IMG/VR virus record: IMGVR_UViG_3300023174_000632
Location: 1 to 23,767 of that record
DNA: 23,767 bases
Direction: 5' to 3' (one strand)
Origin: a virus
This document shows positions 13,009 to 18,232 of this stretch, piece by piece (within the stretch, counting starts at the first letter, position 1; each line of letters opens with the position of its first letter). The notes below the pieces were generated by a model. The model did not search any database and was not told where the DNA came from. It was given only the letters and a program-made list of their open reading frames with translations. The translations under genes and the position numbers were made by a program.

Positions 13009-13025
13009 TGGTGTGAAACACACCA
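13009..13025. repeat. 7-bp perfect hairpin before promoter 12
   Basis: TGGTGTG-AAA-CACACCA, just upstream of the promoter box. The stretch before it (12958-12990) carries TTTTACG and TTCCTGGAAAT, a variant of the intergenic module. Confidence 0.5.
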
Positions 13026-13039
13026 TATCCTATATACAA

Positions 13040-13062
13040 ATGTCAGTGGTCCATTATATAAT
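13040..13062 (+). promoter_or_regulatory. RecA-NDp/PafBC-type promoter 12
   Basis: ATGTCAGTG, 8 bp, TATAAT. AACGAAAGGA at 13071. Confidence 0.85.
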
Positions 13063-13085
13063 TAGGGCATAACGAAAGGAGATAT

Positions 13086-13325
13086 ATGGGATATCAAAAT
13101 GATAAACCTAGTATGTTTGATGATATGCCTAAACATATTTCAGACGCCGTATTACTAGATATTCAAGAACAGTTATTTGATTCTTGGATAACTGGTCATA
13201 TAGATGAAGGTATGTTTATTGCTGATTATGAAATGGCAAGCATGTGTTCTGATGAATCCGTCAAAAAACAATTTAACGAATATTGGCAGGTAGAACCAGG
13301 AGAGGAATACTACATAGAATGCTAG
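13086..13325 (+). CDS. 79-aa acidic hypothetical protein
   Basis: MGYQNDKPSMFDDMPKHISD, acidic with Met-rich middle; ends EEYYIEC. First of five overlapping genes from promoter 12. No family recognised. Confidence 0.7.
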   Translation: MGYQNDKPSMFDDMPKHISDAVLLDIQEQLFDSWITGHIDEGMFIADYEMASMCSDESVKKQFNEYWQVEPGEEYYIEC

Positions 13326-13483
13326 GTTATACATATAAAGATATACAAGCCTTTGGTAATAGTTTAACATGGGCTATTGATAACTGTCCCGCCGAACATA
13401 AGCAGGGTCTATTAACTATATGGGACTTCTTTGAAGGTCTATTAGCAGAAGGATATATTGATGAGAACACATACTATGGATAA
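13319..13483 (+). CDS. 54-aa hypothetical protein
   Basis: ATG chosen at 13319, overlapping the previous stop, with AGGAG upstream. MLGYTYKDIQAFGNSLTWAIDN opening; helical. No family recognised. Confidence 0.65.
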   Translation: MLGYTYKDIQAFGNSLTWAIDNCPAEHKQGLLTIWDFFEGLLAEGYIDENTYYG

Positions 13484-13637
13484 TACCAAACTTGTTGAAT
13501 ACATGAAATTACATAGATTATCTTTAATTCAGGATAATGCCTATATAGTTCAAGATACAGAATCTGCTGATTGGAATTTTCTCCAGGGGCAAATTATTGC
13601 AGTAGAACATTTACTAGATGTAGCGGAGGAACTATGA
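13476..13637 (+). CDS. 53-aa hypothetical protein
   Basis: MDNTKLVEYMKLHRLSLIQD, helical, overlapping its neighbours on both sides by a few bases. Ends in GGAGGAACT, which is also the ribosome site of the next gene. Confidence 0.65.
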   Translation: MDNTKLVEYMKLHRLSLIQDNAYIVQDTESADWNFLQGQIIAVEHLLDVAEEL

Positions 13638-13888
13638 GCATATTCCAAGGATTAGACCCACATTTACAAAAGCTTGTCAATATGGGAGAAACTGGAACAG
13701 ATATCATGCATGGGCATATGAAGAACCTAATGTATGAGACTGAACAAGAATTACTAGATACATCTGAGTTACAGGATATGCCTAAATATAAATATCTTTC
13801 AGGTCGACTAGACGCCTTGACAGAAATCTATGTTATGACGTATAATTTATCATTCGCTATCAACGAGAGGGCTAAACAAAATGGCTAA
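13634..13888 (+). CDS. 84-aa helical hypothetical protein
   Basis: ATG 13634 follows GGAGGAACT. MSIFQGLDPHLQKLVNMGETG, with helices through to the end. ATGA-type overlap upstream and 8-bp overlap downstream. No family recognised. Confidence 0.7.
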   Translation: MSIFQGLDPHLQKLVNMGETGTDIMHGHMKNLMYETEQELLDTSELQDMPKYKYLSGRLDALTEIYVMTYNLSFAINERAKQNG

Positions 13889-14258
13889 TTCAGATATTGG
13901 TCCACAGATTAAAATGCAATTAGATCAAATGATTGCCAATCTTAGTAATATGTCTATAGGTGCTCCATTAGTATGGCTTTGGACCTGGGATATAATTACT
14001 GATAAATTTAATACATATAGTCAAGTTAACGAATATAGTGATTATGTTATTACTGATGATACTACTCTGGATAAGATCTGGGAGAAACTTTGGGCTAACC
14101 CGCCTTCTGAATTCACCTTAGAGTATGGAGCAGAGTATGTTGACGAGGCTGTAACTGATTGGATGATCAACGAAGGCTTCATTGCTCTACTAGATAACGA
14201 CGGGTGGTTAGAGGATTCTGACGAAGAGTCAGATGATGTACAACTTAATATGGAATGA
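13881..14258 (+). CDS. 125-aa acidic hypothetical protein
   Basis: Trp-rich middle (GAPLVWLWTWDIITDKF) and a strongly acidic C terminus (EDSDEESDD). Possibly a DNA-mimic-like or adaptor protein, but composition alone does not show this. Last gene of the promoter 12 operon. Confidence 0.7.
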   Translation: MANSDIGPQIKMQLDQMIANLSNMSIGAPLVWLWTWDIITDKFNTYSQVNEYSDYVITDDTTLDKIWEKLWANPPSEFTLEYGAEYVDEAVTDWMINEGFIALLDNDGWLEDSDEESDDVQLNME

Positions 14259-14263
14259 AGGGC

Positions 14264-14286
14264 CTGGGCTTCAAGGCGGAGCCCAG
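14264..14286 (+). terminator. hairpin between operon end and Lsr2-like gene
   Basis: CTGGGCT (14264-14270) pairs with AGCCCAG (14280-14286), followed by TTTAAAG. May be an attenuator, since no separate promoter is seen for the next gene. Confidence 0.5.
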
Positions 14287-14303
14287 TTTAAAGAAAGGAA
14301 TAC

Positions 14304-14450
14304 ATGACAACAAAACGTGAGTATTTAAAAACTAAGGGCATAACAGTTGGTTTACGAGGCCGTTTCTCAGGCGCCGCAAAACAGGCTCTGTCTGAAGCTG
14401 AGAAGAACGGTATGAAGTTTACTGCAGAGACTCCTAAGAGCTCTAAGTAA
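14304..14450 (+). CDS. minimal Lsr2-type DNA-binding domain protein
   Basis: 48 residues resembling only the C-terminal DNA-binding half of Lsr2: REYLKTKGITVGLRGRFSGA with the R-G-R (18-20) minor-groove hook in a helix-hook-helix context and a basic tail. The N-terminal dimerisation domain of Lsr2 is missing. It would bind AT-rich DNA without bridging it, possibly competing with host Lsr2 silencing. Ribosome site AAAGAAAGGAATAC. Alternative: an unrelated basic peptide. Confidence 0.55.
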   Translation: MTTKREYLKTKGITVGLRGRFSGAAKQALSEAEKNGMKFTAETPKSSK

Positions 14451-14456
14451 TAAAGT

Positions 14457-14495
14457 TGGGGAGGGTCCATGGCTTGGCGTTATTGACCTTCCCCA
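14457..14495 (+). terminator. terminator-like hairpin overlapping a promoter
   Basis: TGGGGAGGGTC (14457-14467) pairs with GACCTTCCCCA (14485-14495) with one G-U. The right arm overlaps the -35 of the next promoter. Confidence 0.6.
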
Positions 14496-14511
14496 CACAT
14501 TTTGGTATAAT
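14483..14511 (+). promoter_or_regulatory. sigma-A promoter for the 14529 operon
   Basis: TTGACC (14483-14488), 17 bp, TATAAT (14506-14511). No PafBC box, so the last operon of the block is controlled separately. Confidence 0.75.
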
Positions 14512-14528
14512 CTTTAGGAAAGGCGGAT

Positions 14529-14930
14529 ATGAAAACTAAAGAACAAAAATTAGCAGATGACCTAGCCAATGTCGTAGAAGACCATTGGTTCAATCCAGCA
14601 ATCTTGGCACATCTATTATCTAATCAACCACATTTTACAATTGATAGATTAATGGAAGTAGTTGCCCATTTGCTTAAGTTTAATAGCAAAAGATATAAAG
14701 CAGACTTTGAGCAAGGCACAACATCTGAAGGGTTATTCCTAGCAAATGAACTTAATGCCAAACTCAGCATATTGTCCAAGCAATACAAGTGGGAGAATAT
14801 ATCTCTACCTAAGGAAACAAAGAAGGTTATTGCTTCCCTCCCAGATCCAGGAGAGTCTGAGTCCAGATACTCGTGGCTGCATGAGGAGCAGCGCAACCCG
14901 TTCGATCACACACATGTGATAGTCCAATGA
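14529..14930 (+). CDS. 133-aa hypothetical protein
   Basis: Helical N-terminal two-thirds (KLADDLANVVEDHWFNPAIL), His-rich end (HEEQRNPFDHTHVIVQ). Ribosome site GGAAAGGCGG. ATGA overlap with the next gene. No family recognised. Confidence 0.75.
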   Translation: MKTKEQKLADDLANVVEDHWFNPAILAHLLSNQPHFTIDRLMEVVAHLLKFNSKRYKADFEQGTTSEGLFLANELNAKLSILSKQYKWENISLPKETKKVIASLPDPGESESRYSWLHEEQRNPFDHTHVIVQ

Positions 14931-15103
14931 AGCCTAAAGGTGCAGCTCAGAGAAAGCCTAAGACGGGCTTCGTAGAGAGTAAGAACCCAGCTATAGCCTC
15001 CTGGCGTAAGTGGAGGAATCTAGAAAAGGCACGGAAGGCGGCAGAGGATGAAAGATACAACTCCCTTTGCGGTCCAGTAACAGTATCACATATATCTAAG
15101 TAA
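14927..15103 (+). CDS. 58-aa basic hypothetical protein
   Basis: MKPKGAAQRKPKTGFVESKN, strongly basic, with WRKWRNLEKARKAAEDE helix: likely nucleic-acid binding. Coupled to the gene before it. Last rightward gene before the convergent region. Confidence 0.65.
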   Translation: MKPKGAAQRKPKTGFVESKNPAIASWRKWRNLEKARKAAEDERYNSLCGPVTVSHISK

Positions 15104-15135
15104 GATAAAGATAAATTAGTTAATATAACCATATT

Positions 15136-15191
15136 GGGACATATGTCCGATTTGTACTAATAGTACATATTGTGATATATGTCCCATTTGT
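15136..15191. promoter_or_regulatory. nested inverted repeat with two operator-like 13-mers
   Basis: GGGACATAT (15136-15144) pairs with ATATGTCCC (15177-15185); inside, GTACTA-A-TAGTAC. The arms overlap ATGTCCGATTTGT (15143-15155) and ATGTCCCATTTGT (15179-15191), the motif found at 3921-4015. Confidence 0.55.
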
Positions 15192-15208
15192 GTATATAAA
15201 GTAAGGGC

Positions 15209-15433
15209 AGAATTTCTCCTTTACGACAAGCTATAAAAAATCCCTGAAATTTGTAGAAGAATCTAAAAGAATCTTATAAAACATATTAACAATCTTGACA
15301 ATATGTATATAAATATGCCAGAATATACCAGAAATATGTGGGCAAATTTGCTCGTTTACGAGCCATATTCTGGGATCCCTGAAAGCTAATATATGGGAAA
15401 ACTATTGACAATATGCATGGAATATGCTATATG
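15209..15433. repeat. imperfect tandem duplication of a promoter module
   Basis: Two units each run TTT-rich, TTTACG..GC, ATCCCTGAAA, then TTGACAATATG and AATATGC (15218-15318 and about 15340-15427). The TTTACG and CCTGAAA parts also appear before promoters 3, 9 and 12. Confidence 0.45.
15405..15433 (+). promoter_or_regulatory. sigma-A promoter in the convergence region
   Basis: TTGACA (15405-15410), 17 bp, TATATG (15428-15433). Points toward a micro-ORF and a terminator at 15581-15600. Confidence 0.55.
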
Positions 15434-15460
15434 GGTCAATGTGGTGCAAAGTGGAGGATT

Positions 15461-15517
15461 ATGGAGAGTTTAAATAGGTCGCCCAATTACATGATATTAT
15501 CTAATCTATCATTATAA
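15461..15517 (+). CDS. 18-aa micro-ORF (possible leader peptide)
   Basis: MESLNRSPNYMILSNLSL, with GTGGAGGATT giving a good ribosome site and a promoter 28 bp upstream. No downstream gene on this strand before the terminator, so either a standalone peptide or a small RNA with incidental ORF. Confidence 0.3.
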   Translation: MESLNRSPNYMILSNLSL

Positions 15518-15580
15518 TAGTATTTAGACATAAATTGATAGTCATTCTATCCATATATGATCTCTACAATATGCCAAATA

Positions 15581-15600
15581 AGCCTTTAAAGGCTGTTTTT
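15581..15600 (+). terminator. intrinsic terminator
   Basis: Palindrome AGCCTTT-AAAGGCT followed by GTTTTT; would end the transcript from 15405 at about 160 nt. Confidence 0.6.
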
Positions 15601-15652
15601 AGAGGTGTTTATGGGCGGGGGTAATCTAGGGTATTGAACATATTATAGCTAT

Positions 15653-15826
15653 TTAGAATGGAGTTTCTCCAGACTCTTTTGCTATCTTATATTGTTCTCT
15701 TTGATAATTATGGAAGATATCTATCTGATTCTGAGTATATAAACAAGATTGACATAATGAATATATGAGATTACCTTTGGTATATAGATATAGCTTCTTA
15801 TTGAGATTACATATGTTGCAATTCAT
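15653..15826 (-). CDS. 57-aa zinc-ribbon protein
   Basis: MNCNICNLNKK and CQSC around residue 26-29 form a Cys4 ribbon. ATG 15826 is chosen because GGGGGAG lies 4 bp upstream; an in-frame ATG 21 bp earlier has no such site. Last gene of the leftward mini-gene operon. Related in pattern to the 23517 gene. Confidence 0.7.
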   Translation of the reverse strand: MNCNICNLNKKLYLYTKGNLIYSLCQSCLYTQNQIDIFHNYQREQYKIAKESGETPF

Positions 15827-15854
15827 GGTTCTCCCCCGCCTTTTCATATCATAT

Positions 15855-15870
15855 ATATTCTAGTCGACTA
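15855..15870. repeat. third copy of the ATATTCTAGTYRACTA palindrome
   Basis: Central CG, giving the perfect palindrome TAGTCGACTA. Shares 16 bp with the copies at 2539 and 2953 in inverse orientation. Overlaps the stop of the next gene. Confidence 0.6.
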
Positions 15871-16065
15871 CATTCCTTTTGGAGTTTGTCTATACCAAGA
15901 ATCTGGGTATGGCTTCTTTCTAGGAACAATTCTTCTAATCTCATAGCAGCATATTAGACACTCTCCGACATATAGATAATTGCCAGATTCTAGCTCTGTG
16001 ATAACATTGGTCTTTCCCATGACCACCATCTCACAGTATTTACAATATGCGCTAAACTCCTTCAT
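15868..16065 (-). CDS. 65-aa zinc-ribbon protein
   Basis: CKYC at 8-11 and CLICC at 36-40 form a Cys4 site; basic C terminus (RRIVPRKKPYPDSWYRQ). Overlaps the preceding gene by 14 bp. Function unknown. Confidence 0.7.
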   Translation of the reverse strand: MKEFSAYCKYCEMVVMGKTNVITELESGNYLYVGECLICCYEIRRIVPRKKPYPDSWYRQTPKGM

Positions 16066-16258
16066 ATGCCTGATTCAAGAAGCTATCTGACCAGAACTCA
16101 GATAATGACTCTATGCCAATATCATCAAAGTAGTACCGATTCTTTTCTGGGTTATAGGTCCAACCCTTCCATAGGCCTAAATCCTCCTCTAACCAAGTAA
16201 GGTTGTCTGGGATCTCATTTTTGGCATCTTCGATAGCCTTTATTAACTCTTCGCTCAT
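16052..16258 (-). CDS. 68-aa acidic hypothetical protein
   Basis: MSEELIKAIEDAKNEIPDN start by ATGA overlap at 16258, preferred to a longer in-frame start inside the previous gene. Trp/Tyr-rich middle (LGLWKGWTYNPEKNRYYFDD). No family recognised. Confidence 0.7.
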   Translation of the reverse strand: MSEELIKAIEDAKNEIPDNLTWLEEDLGLWKGWTYNPEKNRYYFDDIGIESLSEFWSDSFLNQAYEGV

Positions 16259-16530
16259 ATGCCATTTTCTTCCATGTATTTTAAACGCTCTTCGTATTTT
16301 TCCCAATATGCCCTCCCGTTTTCATCATAATCAGATCCTAGCTTATCTAGGAGTTCTTTATTATCCTTAAATACTCTTTCTATAGCCTCAACTATTTTAG
16401 GTTTAATGCTGTCGGGTACCGACATGGGGTTTCTCTTTTCCGCCGCACTTTTCGCTTTCACTAATTGCGACCTATATATTAATACTTTTACTTTTATAGT
16501 TTTAGTTACAGTTACCATCCGTTTAGGCAC
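16255..16530 (-). CDS. 91-aa helical hypothetical protein
   Basis: Either GTG 16530 or ATG 16518 (87 aa); no clear ribosome site decides. Basic first third (KTIKVKVLIYRSQLVKAKSAAEK), then an acidic helical region. Overlaps both neighbours. Confidence 0.65.
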   Translation of the reverse strand: MPKRMVTVTKTIKVKVLIYRSQLVKAKSAAEKRNPMSVPDSIKPKIVEAIERVFKDNKELLDKLGSDYDENGRAYWEKYEERLKYMEENGI

Positions 16531-16652
16531 TTACTCGAATGGGTATGTAATGAGTATTGGACAAGGTAGGCACCCTTTGTAGGGGCGTATAGCTTTGTGC
16601 TACAGGCACCACAACTGCCGTACCACTCTTGACCAAAGAAATCATAAGTCAT
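16512..16652 (-). CDS. 46-aa Cys-containing mini protein
   Basis: MTYDFFGQEWYGSCGACSTK with CGAC and a later HTHSSKC gives a plausible Cys3/His zinc site. Has its own sigma-A promoter and GGCGGAAGGCGG ribosome site 4 bp upstream. First gene of the 15.65-16.65 kb operon. Confidence 0.65.
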   Translation of the reverse strand: MTYDFFGQEWYGSCGACSTKLYAPTKGAYLVQYSLHTHSSKCLNGW

Positions 16653-16671
16653 ATTTCCGCCTTCCGCCCTA

Positions 16672-16700
16672 AGTATATATTATTTATATATTATAGTCAA
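16672..16700 (-). promoter_or_regulatory. sigma-A promoter for the 16652-15653 operon
   Basis: TTGACT (16700-16695), 17 bp, TATACT (16677-16672), lying in the end of the upstream gene. Confidence 0.75.
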
Positions 16701-16848
16701 CCATTTTATAGATACATTTTGGACACTCTTTGTGGTTCTTAAACTTGGAAAATGTAGTCATATATCTAATTCCACAAGTTTGGCATAATACACTTAATTG
16801 TCCATTAAACTTCTTTTCCCAGTATATTGGGCTTCTAAATTTAATCAT
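16684..16848 (-). CDS. 54-aa zinc-ribbon protein
   Basis: CQTCG at 22-26 and CPKC near 43-46: a Cys4 ribbon. MIKFRSPIYWEKKFNG opening. ATGA overlap with the gene before it. Confidence 0.7.
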   Translation of the reverse strand: MIKFRSPIYWEKKFNGQLSVLCQTCGIRYMTTFSKFKNHKECPKCIYKMVDYNI

Positions 16849-17090
16849 CTTAATCTTCCTCTAAATGGAGTTATATTTGTTTTACCACTTCCACCCCTAT
16901 ATCCCATATCAAAATCTTTTAACTCGTCATAACCATATCCACAGATAGACCCCTCTGCTATATCTGCTGCTATATTCATCCATTTTACTACAGACTCATG
17001 TTGCCAAAGAATGAATTGATCTTTTTCTGGAATAGCATTTCTAATAGATTCAGCTATTTCTTTTCTAATATCTACTTCTAATTTATTCAT
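16845..17090 (-). CDS. 81-aa hypothetical protein
   Basis: Helical first half (VDIRKEIAESIRNAIPEKDQ), Gly-rich end (MGYRGGSGKTNITPFRGRLR). Ribosome site AAGGATG. The C-terminal GGSGKT is not placed like a Walker A motif, so no ATPase is called. Confidence 0.7.
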   Translation of the reverse strand: MNKLEVDIRKEIAESIRNAIPEKDQFILWQHESVVKWMNIAADIAEGSICGYGYDELKDFDMGYRGGSGKTNITPFRGRLR

Positions 17091-17110
17091 ATCATCCTTA
17101 GATTAAAGTA

Positions 17111-17130
17111 CCCCCTAATTTCTTAGGGGG
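17111..17130 (-). terminator. hairpin terminator, GAAA loop
   Basis: CCCCCTAA-GAAA-TTAGGGGG on the minus strand, then TACTTTAAT. Ends the 18.2-17.1 kb gene string. Confidence 0.65.
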
Positions 17131-17146
17131 CTTTGTTTCACTGAAA

Positions 17147-17248
17147 TTAAATTACTGCAGTTTCATCAAATCTATCTATTTGGTCATCAATAGTATTTAC
17201 TATATCAACAAATAAGTCTGATGAACTACTTACTGTTTGACCACACAT
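17147..17248 (-). CDS. 33-aa peptide
   Basis: MCGQTVSSSSDLFVDIVNTI, acidic, 2 bp after the preceding stop with no separate ribosome site. Coding status rests on context and on its position before a terminator. Confidence 0.5.
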   Translation of the reverse strand: MCGQTVSSSSDLFVDIVNTIDDQIDRFDETAVI

Positions 17249-17250
17249 AA

Positions 17251-17469
17251 TTAAACTTTCTTGGGTCTTCCAGTTTTCTTTGGAGCCAGATTAGTTTCTC
17301 TACGTATTCCATGTTTATTTCGATCAATTTTGGTTGCAGGTCTATCTGTTTTAAATCCAGATCTAAATCCGCCCTGCTTAGGATTTTTTCTTGTAGCCTC
17401 TTCGCTAGTTACTGCACCAGATGGTGCGTTAACTGCAGGTGAAGCCATTCCTGTACCATTATCGCTCAT
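17251..17469 (-). CDS. 72-aa basic hypothetical protein
   Basis: Disordered N terminus, then a very basic tail (NKHGIRRETNLAPKKTGRPKKV) ending in an AT-hook-like GRPKK. Likely DNA binding or a virion decoration protein. Overlaps the preceding gene by 11 bp. Confidence 0.65.
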   Translation of the reverse strand: MSDNGTGMASPAVNAPSGAVTSEEATRKNPKQGGFRSGFKTDRPATKIDRNKHGIRRETNLAPKKTGRPKKV

Positions 17470-17617
17470 TAATAAATCTTTCTCTTTGTTCTGGAGTTGC
17501 TGTCATATTTAATGTAAGACCTGCTTCTCCGTCTCTTGAAACGTTTAGTATGCCACCTTGAATGTCTGACATTCCAGCTTGACTACCAAATGCTTCGCAG
17601 CCACATTCAACGCACAT
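17459..17617 (-). CDS. 52-aa MCVECGC-type small protein
   Basis: Opens MCVECGCEAFG, a Cys cluster at the very N terminus that could coordinate metal, followed by an Ala/Thr-rich region and EQRERFINE helix. Coupled to neighbours. Confidence 0.65.
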   Translation of the reverse strand: MCVECGCEAFGSQAGMSDIQGGILNVSRDGEAGLTLNMTATPEQRERFINER

Positions 17618-17619
17618 TG

Positions 17620-17772
17620 TTACTTAGGTCCTTGTGCTGATGATTGATTAGAAACATCACTTGCTGGGAAAGCTGCTGCTGGTGCTTGTCCAGTTGGATT
17701 AAGATCCAAAGTGTTTGAGCCTGATTGCTCTCCTGTTTCATTAAATCCTGTTAAATTTAATCCGTTTGTCAT
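17620..17772 (-). CDS. 50-aa low-complexity peptide
   Basis: MTNGLNLTGFNETGEQSGSN, Ser/Ala/Pro/Gln-rich and probably disordered. Clear AGGAG 6-7 bp upstream. No family recognised. Confidence 0.6.
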   Translation of the reverse strand: MTNGLNLTGFNETGEQSGSNTLDLNPTGQAPAAAFPASDVSNQSSAQGPK

Positions 17773-17804
17773 TTTGTTCTCCTATAGGTTGTATTTAGAT
17801 GGGT

Positions 17805-17918
17805 CTAGAAATCCATCCATGAACCCATTATAGCATTTTCCTCGTCATCATGGATATCCATGAGGTCATCTGGGACTGAGGCTAATTTATCTATTAAAGA
17901 CCATAATTTATCTATCAT
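17805..17918 (-). CDS. 37-aa acidic peptide
   Basis: MIDKLWSLIDKLASVPDDL, amphipathic, ATGA overlap with the gene before it. Possible oligomerisation or membrane-associated helix. Confidence 0.55.
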   Translation of the reverse strand: MIDKLWSLIDKLASVPDDLMDIHDDEENAIMGSWMDF

Positions 17919-18031
17919 ATTTTATACTTTTCCTGGTAGCATTCGTTACAAATCTGTATATACCTTGTGTCTGTGGCAGTAATCCTACTTGCCACACCCT
18001 CACAATTTTCTACTTCACATTTATCTGACAA
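17915..18031 (-). CDS. 38-aa mini zinc protein
   Basis: TTG start after AGGAATAG. CEVENC near 5-10 and CNEC near 28-31 form a Cys4 site. Overlaps the next start through ATGA. Confidence 0.55.
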   Translation of the reverse strand: MSDKCEVENCEGVASRITATDTRYIQICNECYQEKYKI

Positions 18032-18039
18032 TACTATTC

Positions 18040-18165
18040 CTATTTCTTTTCTATTTTTCTGACTATATAATTTAATACATCATTAGGTTTCCACTCATAC
18101 GGAAGCTCTAAATATCTTATTTCATCCGCTATTTTTTCCCTAATTTGATCCTCTATATAATCCAT
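18040..18165 (-). CDS. 41-aa hypothetical protein
   Basis: MDYIEDQIREKIADEIRYLE, helical and charged. No ribosome site; a TAAAAT -10 lies 6 bp before the ATG, suggesting a leaderless message that starts within the terminator region of the S-layer-like gene. Confidence 0.55.
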   Translation of the reverse strand: MDYIEDQIREKIADEIRYLELPYEWKPNDVLNYIVRKIEKK

Positions 18166-18193
18166 ATCTATATTTTATCATTTAAATAGTAAA

Positions 18194-18218
18194 GGGGCAA
18201 GGACCTGGTCCCTGCCCC
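18194..18218 (-). terminator. terminator of the S-layer-like gene
   Basis: GGGGCAGGGACC / GGTCCTTGCCCC hairpin with near-perfect arms, about 15 bp after the stop, with T-rich DNA on both sides. Confidence 0.75.
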
Positions 18219-18232
18219 TTTTATTTAATTAT

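Larger units (their letters stand above)
15104..15652. other. 549-bp non-coding convergence region
   Basis: Contains two operator-like 13-mers, a nested inverted repeat, an imperfect tandem duplication of about 110-120 bp, two TTGACAATATG copies (15295 and 15405), GCTCG-TTTA-CGAGC (near 15340-15356), and a short plus-strand transcription unit. No gene longer than 20 codons is supported. Confidence 0.6.

Noticed and set aside
4065-13080. Regularly recurring AACGAAAGGA could be a CRISPR or iteron array
   Set aside because: Copies are 200-1900 bp apart and each lies directly before a start codon; they are ribosome-binding sites.
16845-16905. GGSGKT of the 81-aa protein as a Walker A motif
   Set aside because: It is near the C terminus of a tiny protein with no following Walker B or fold.
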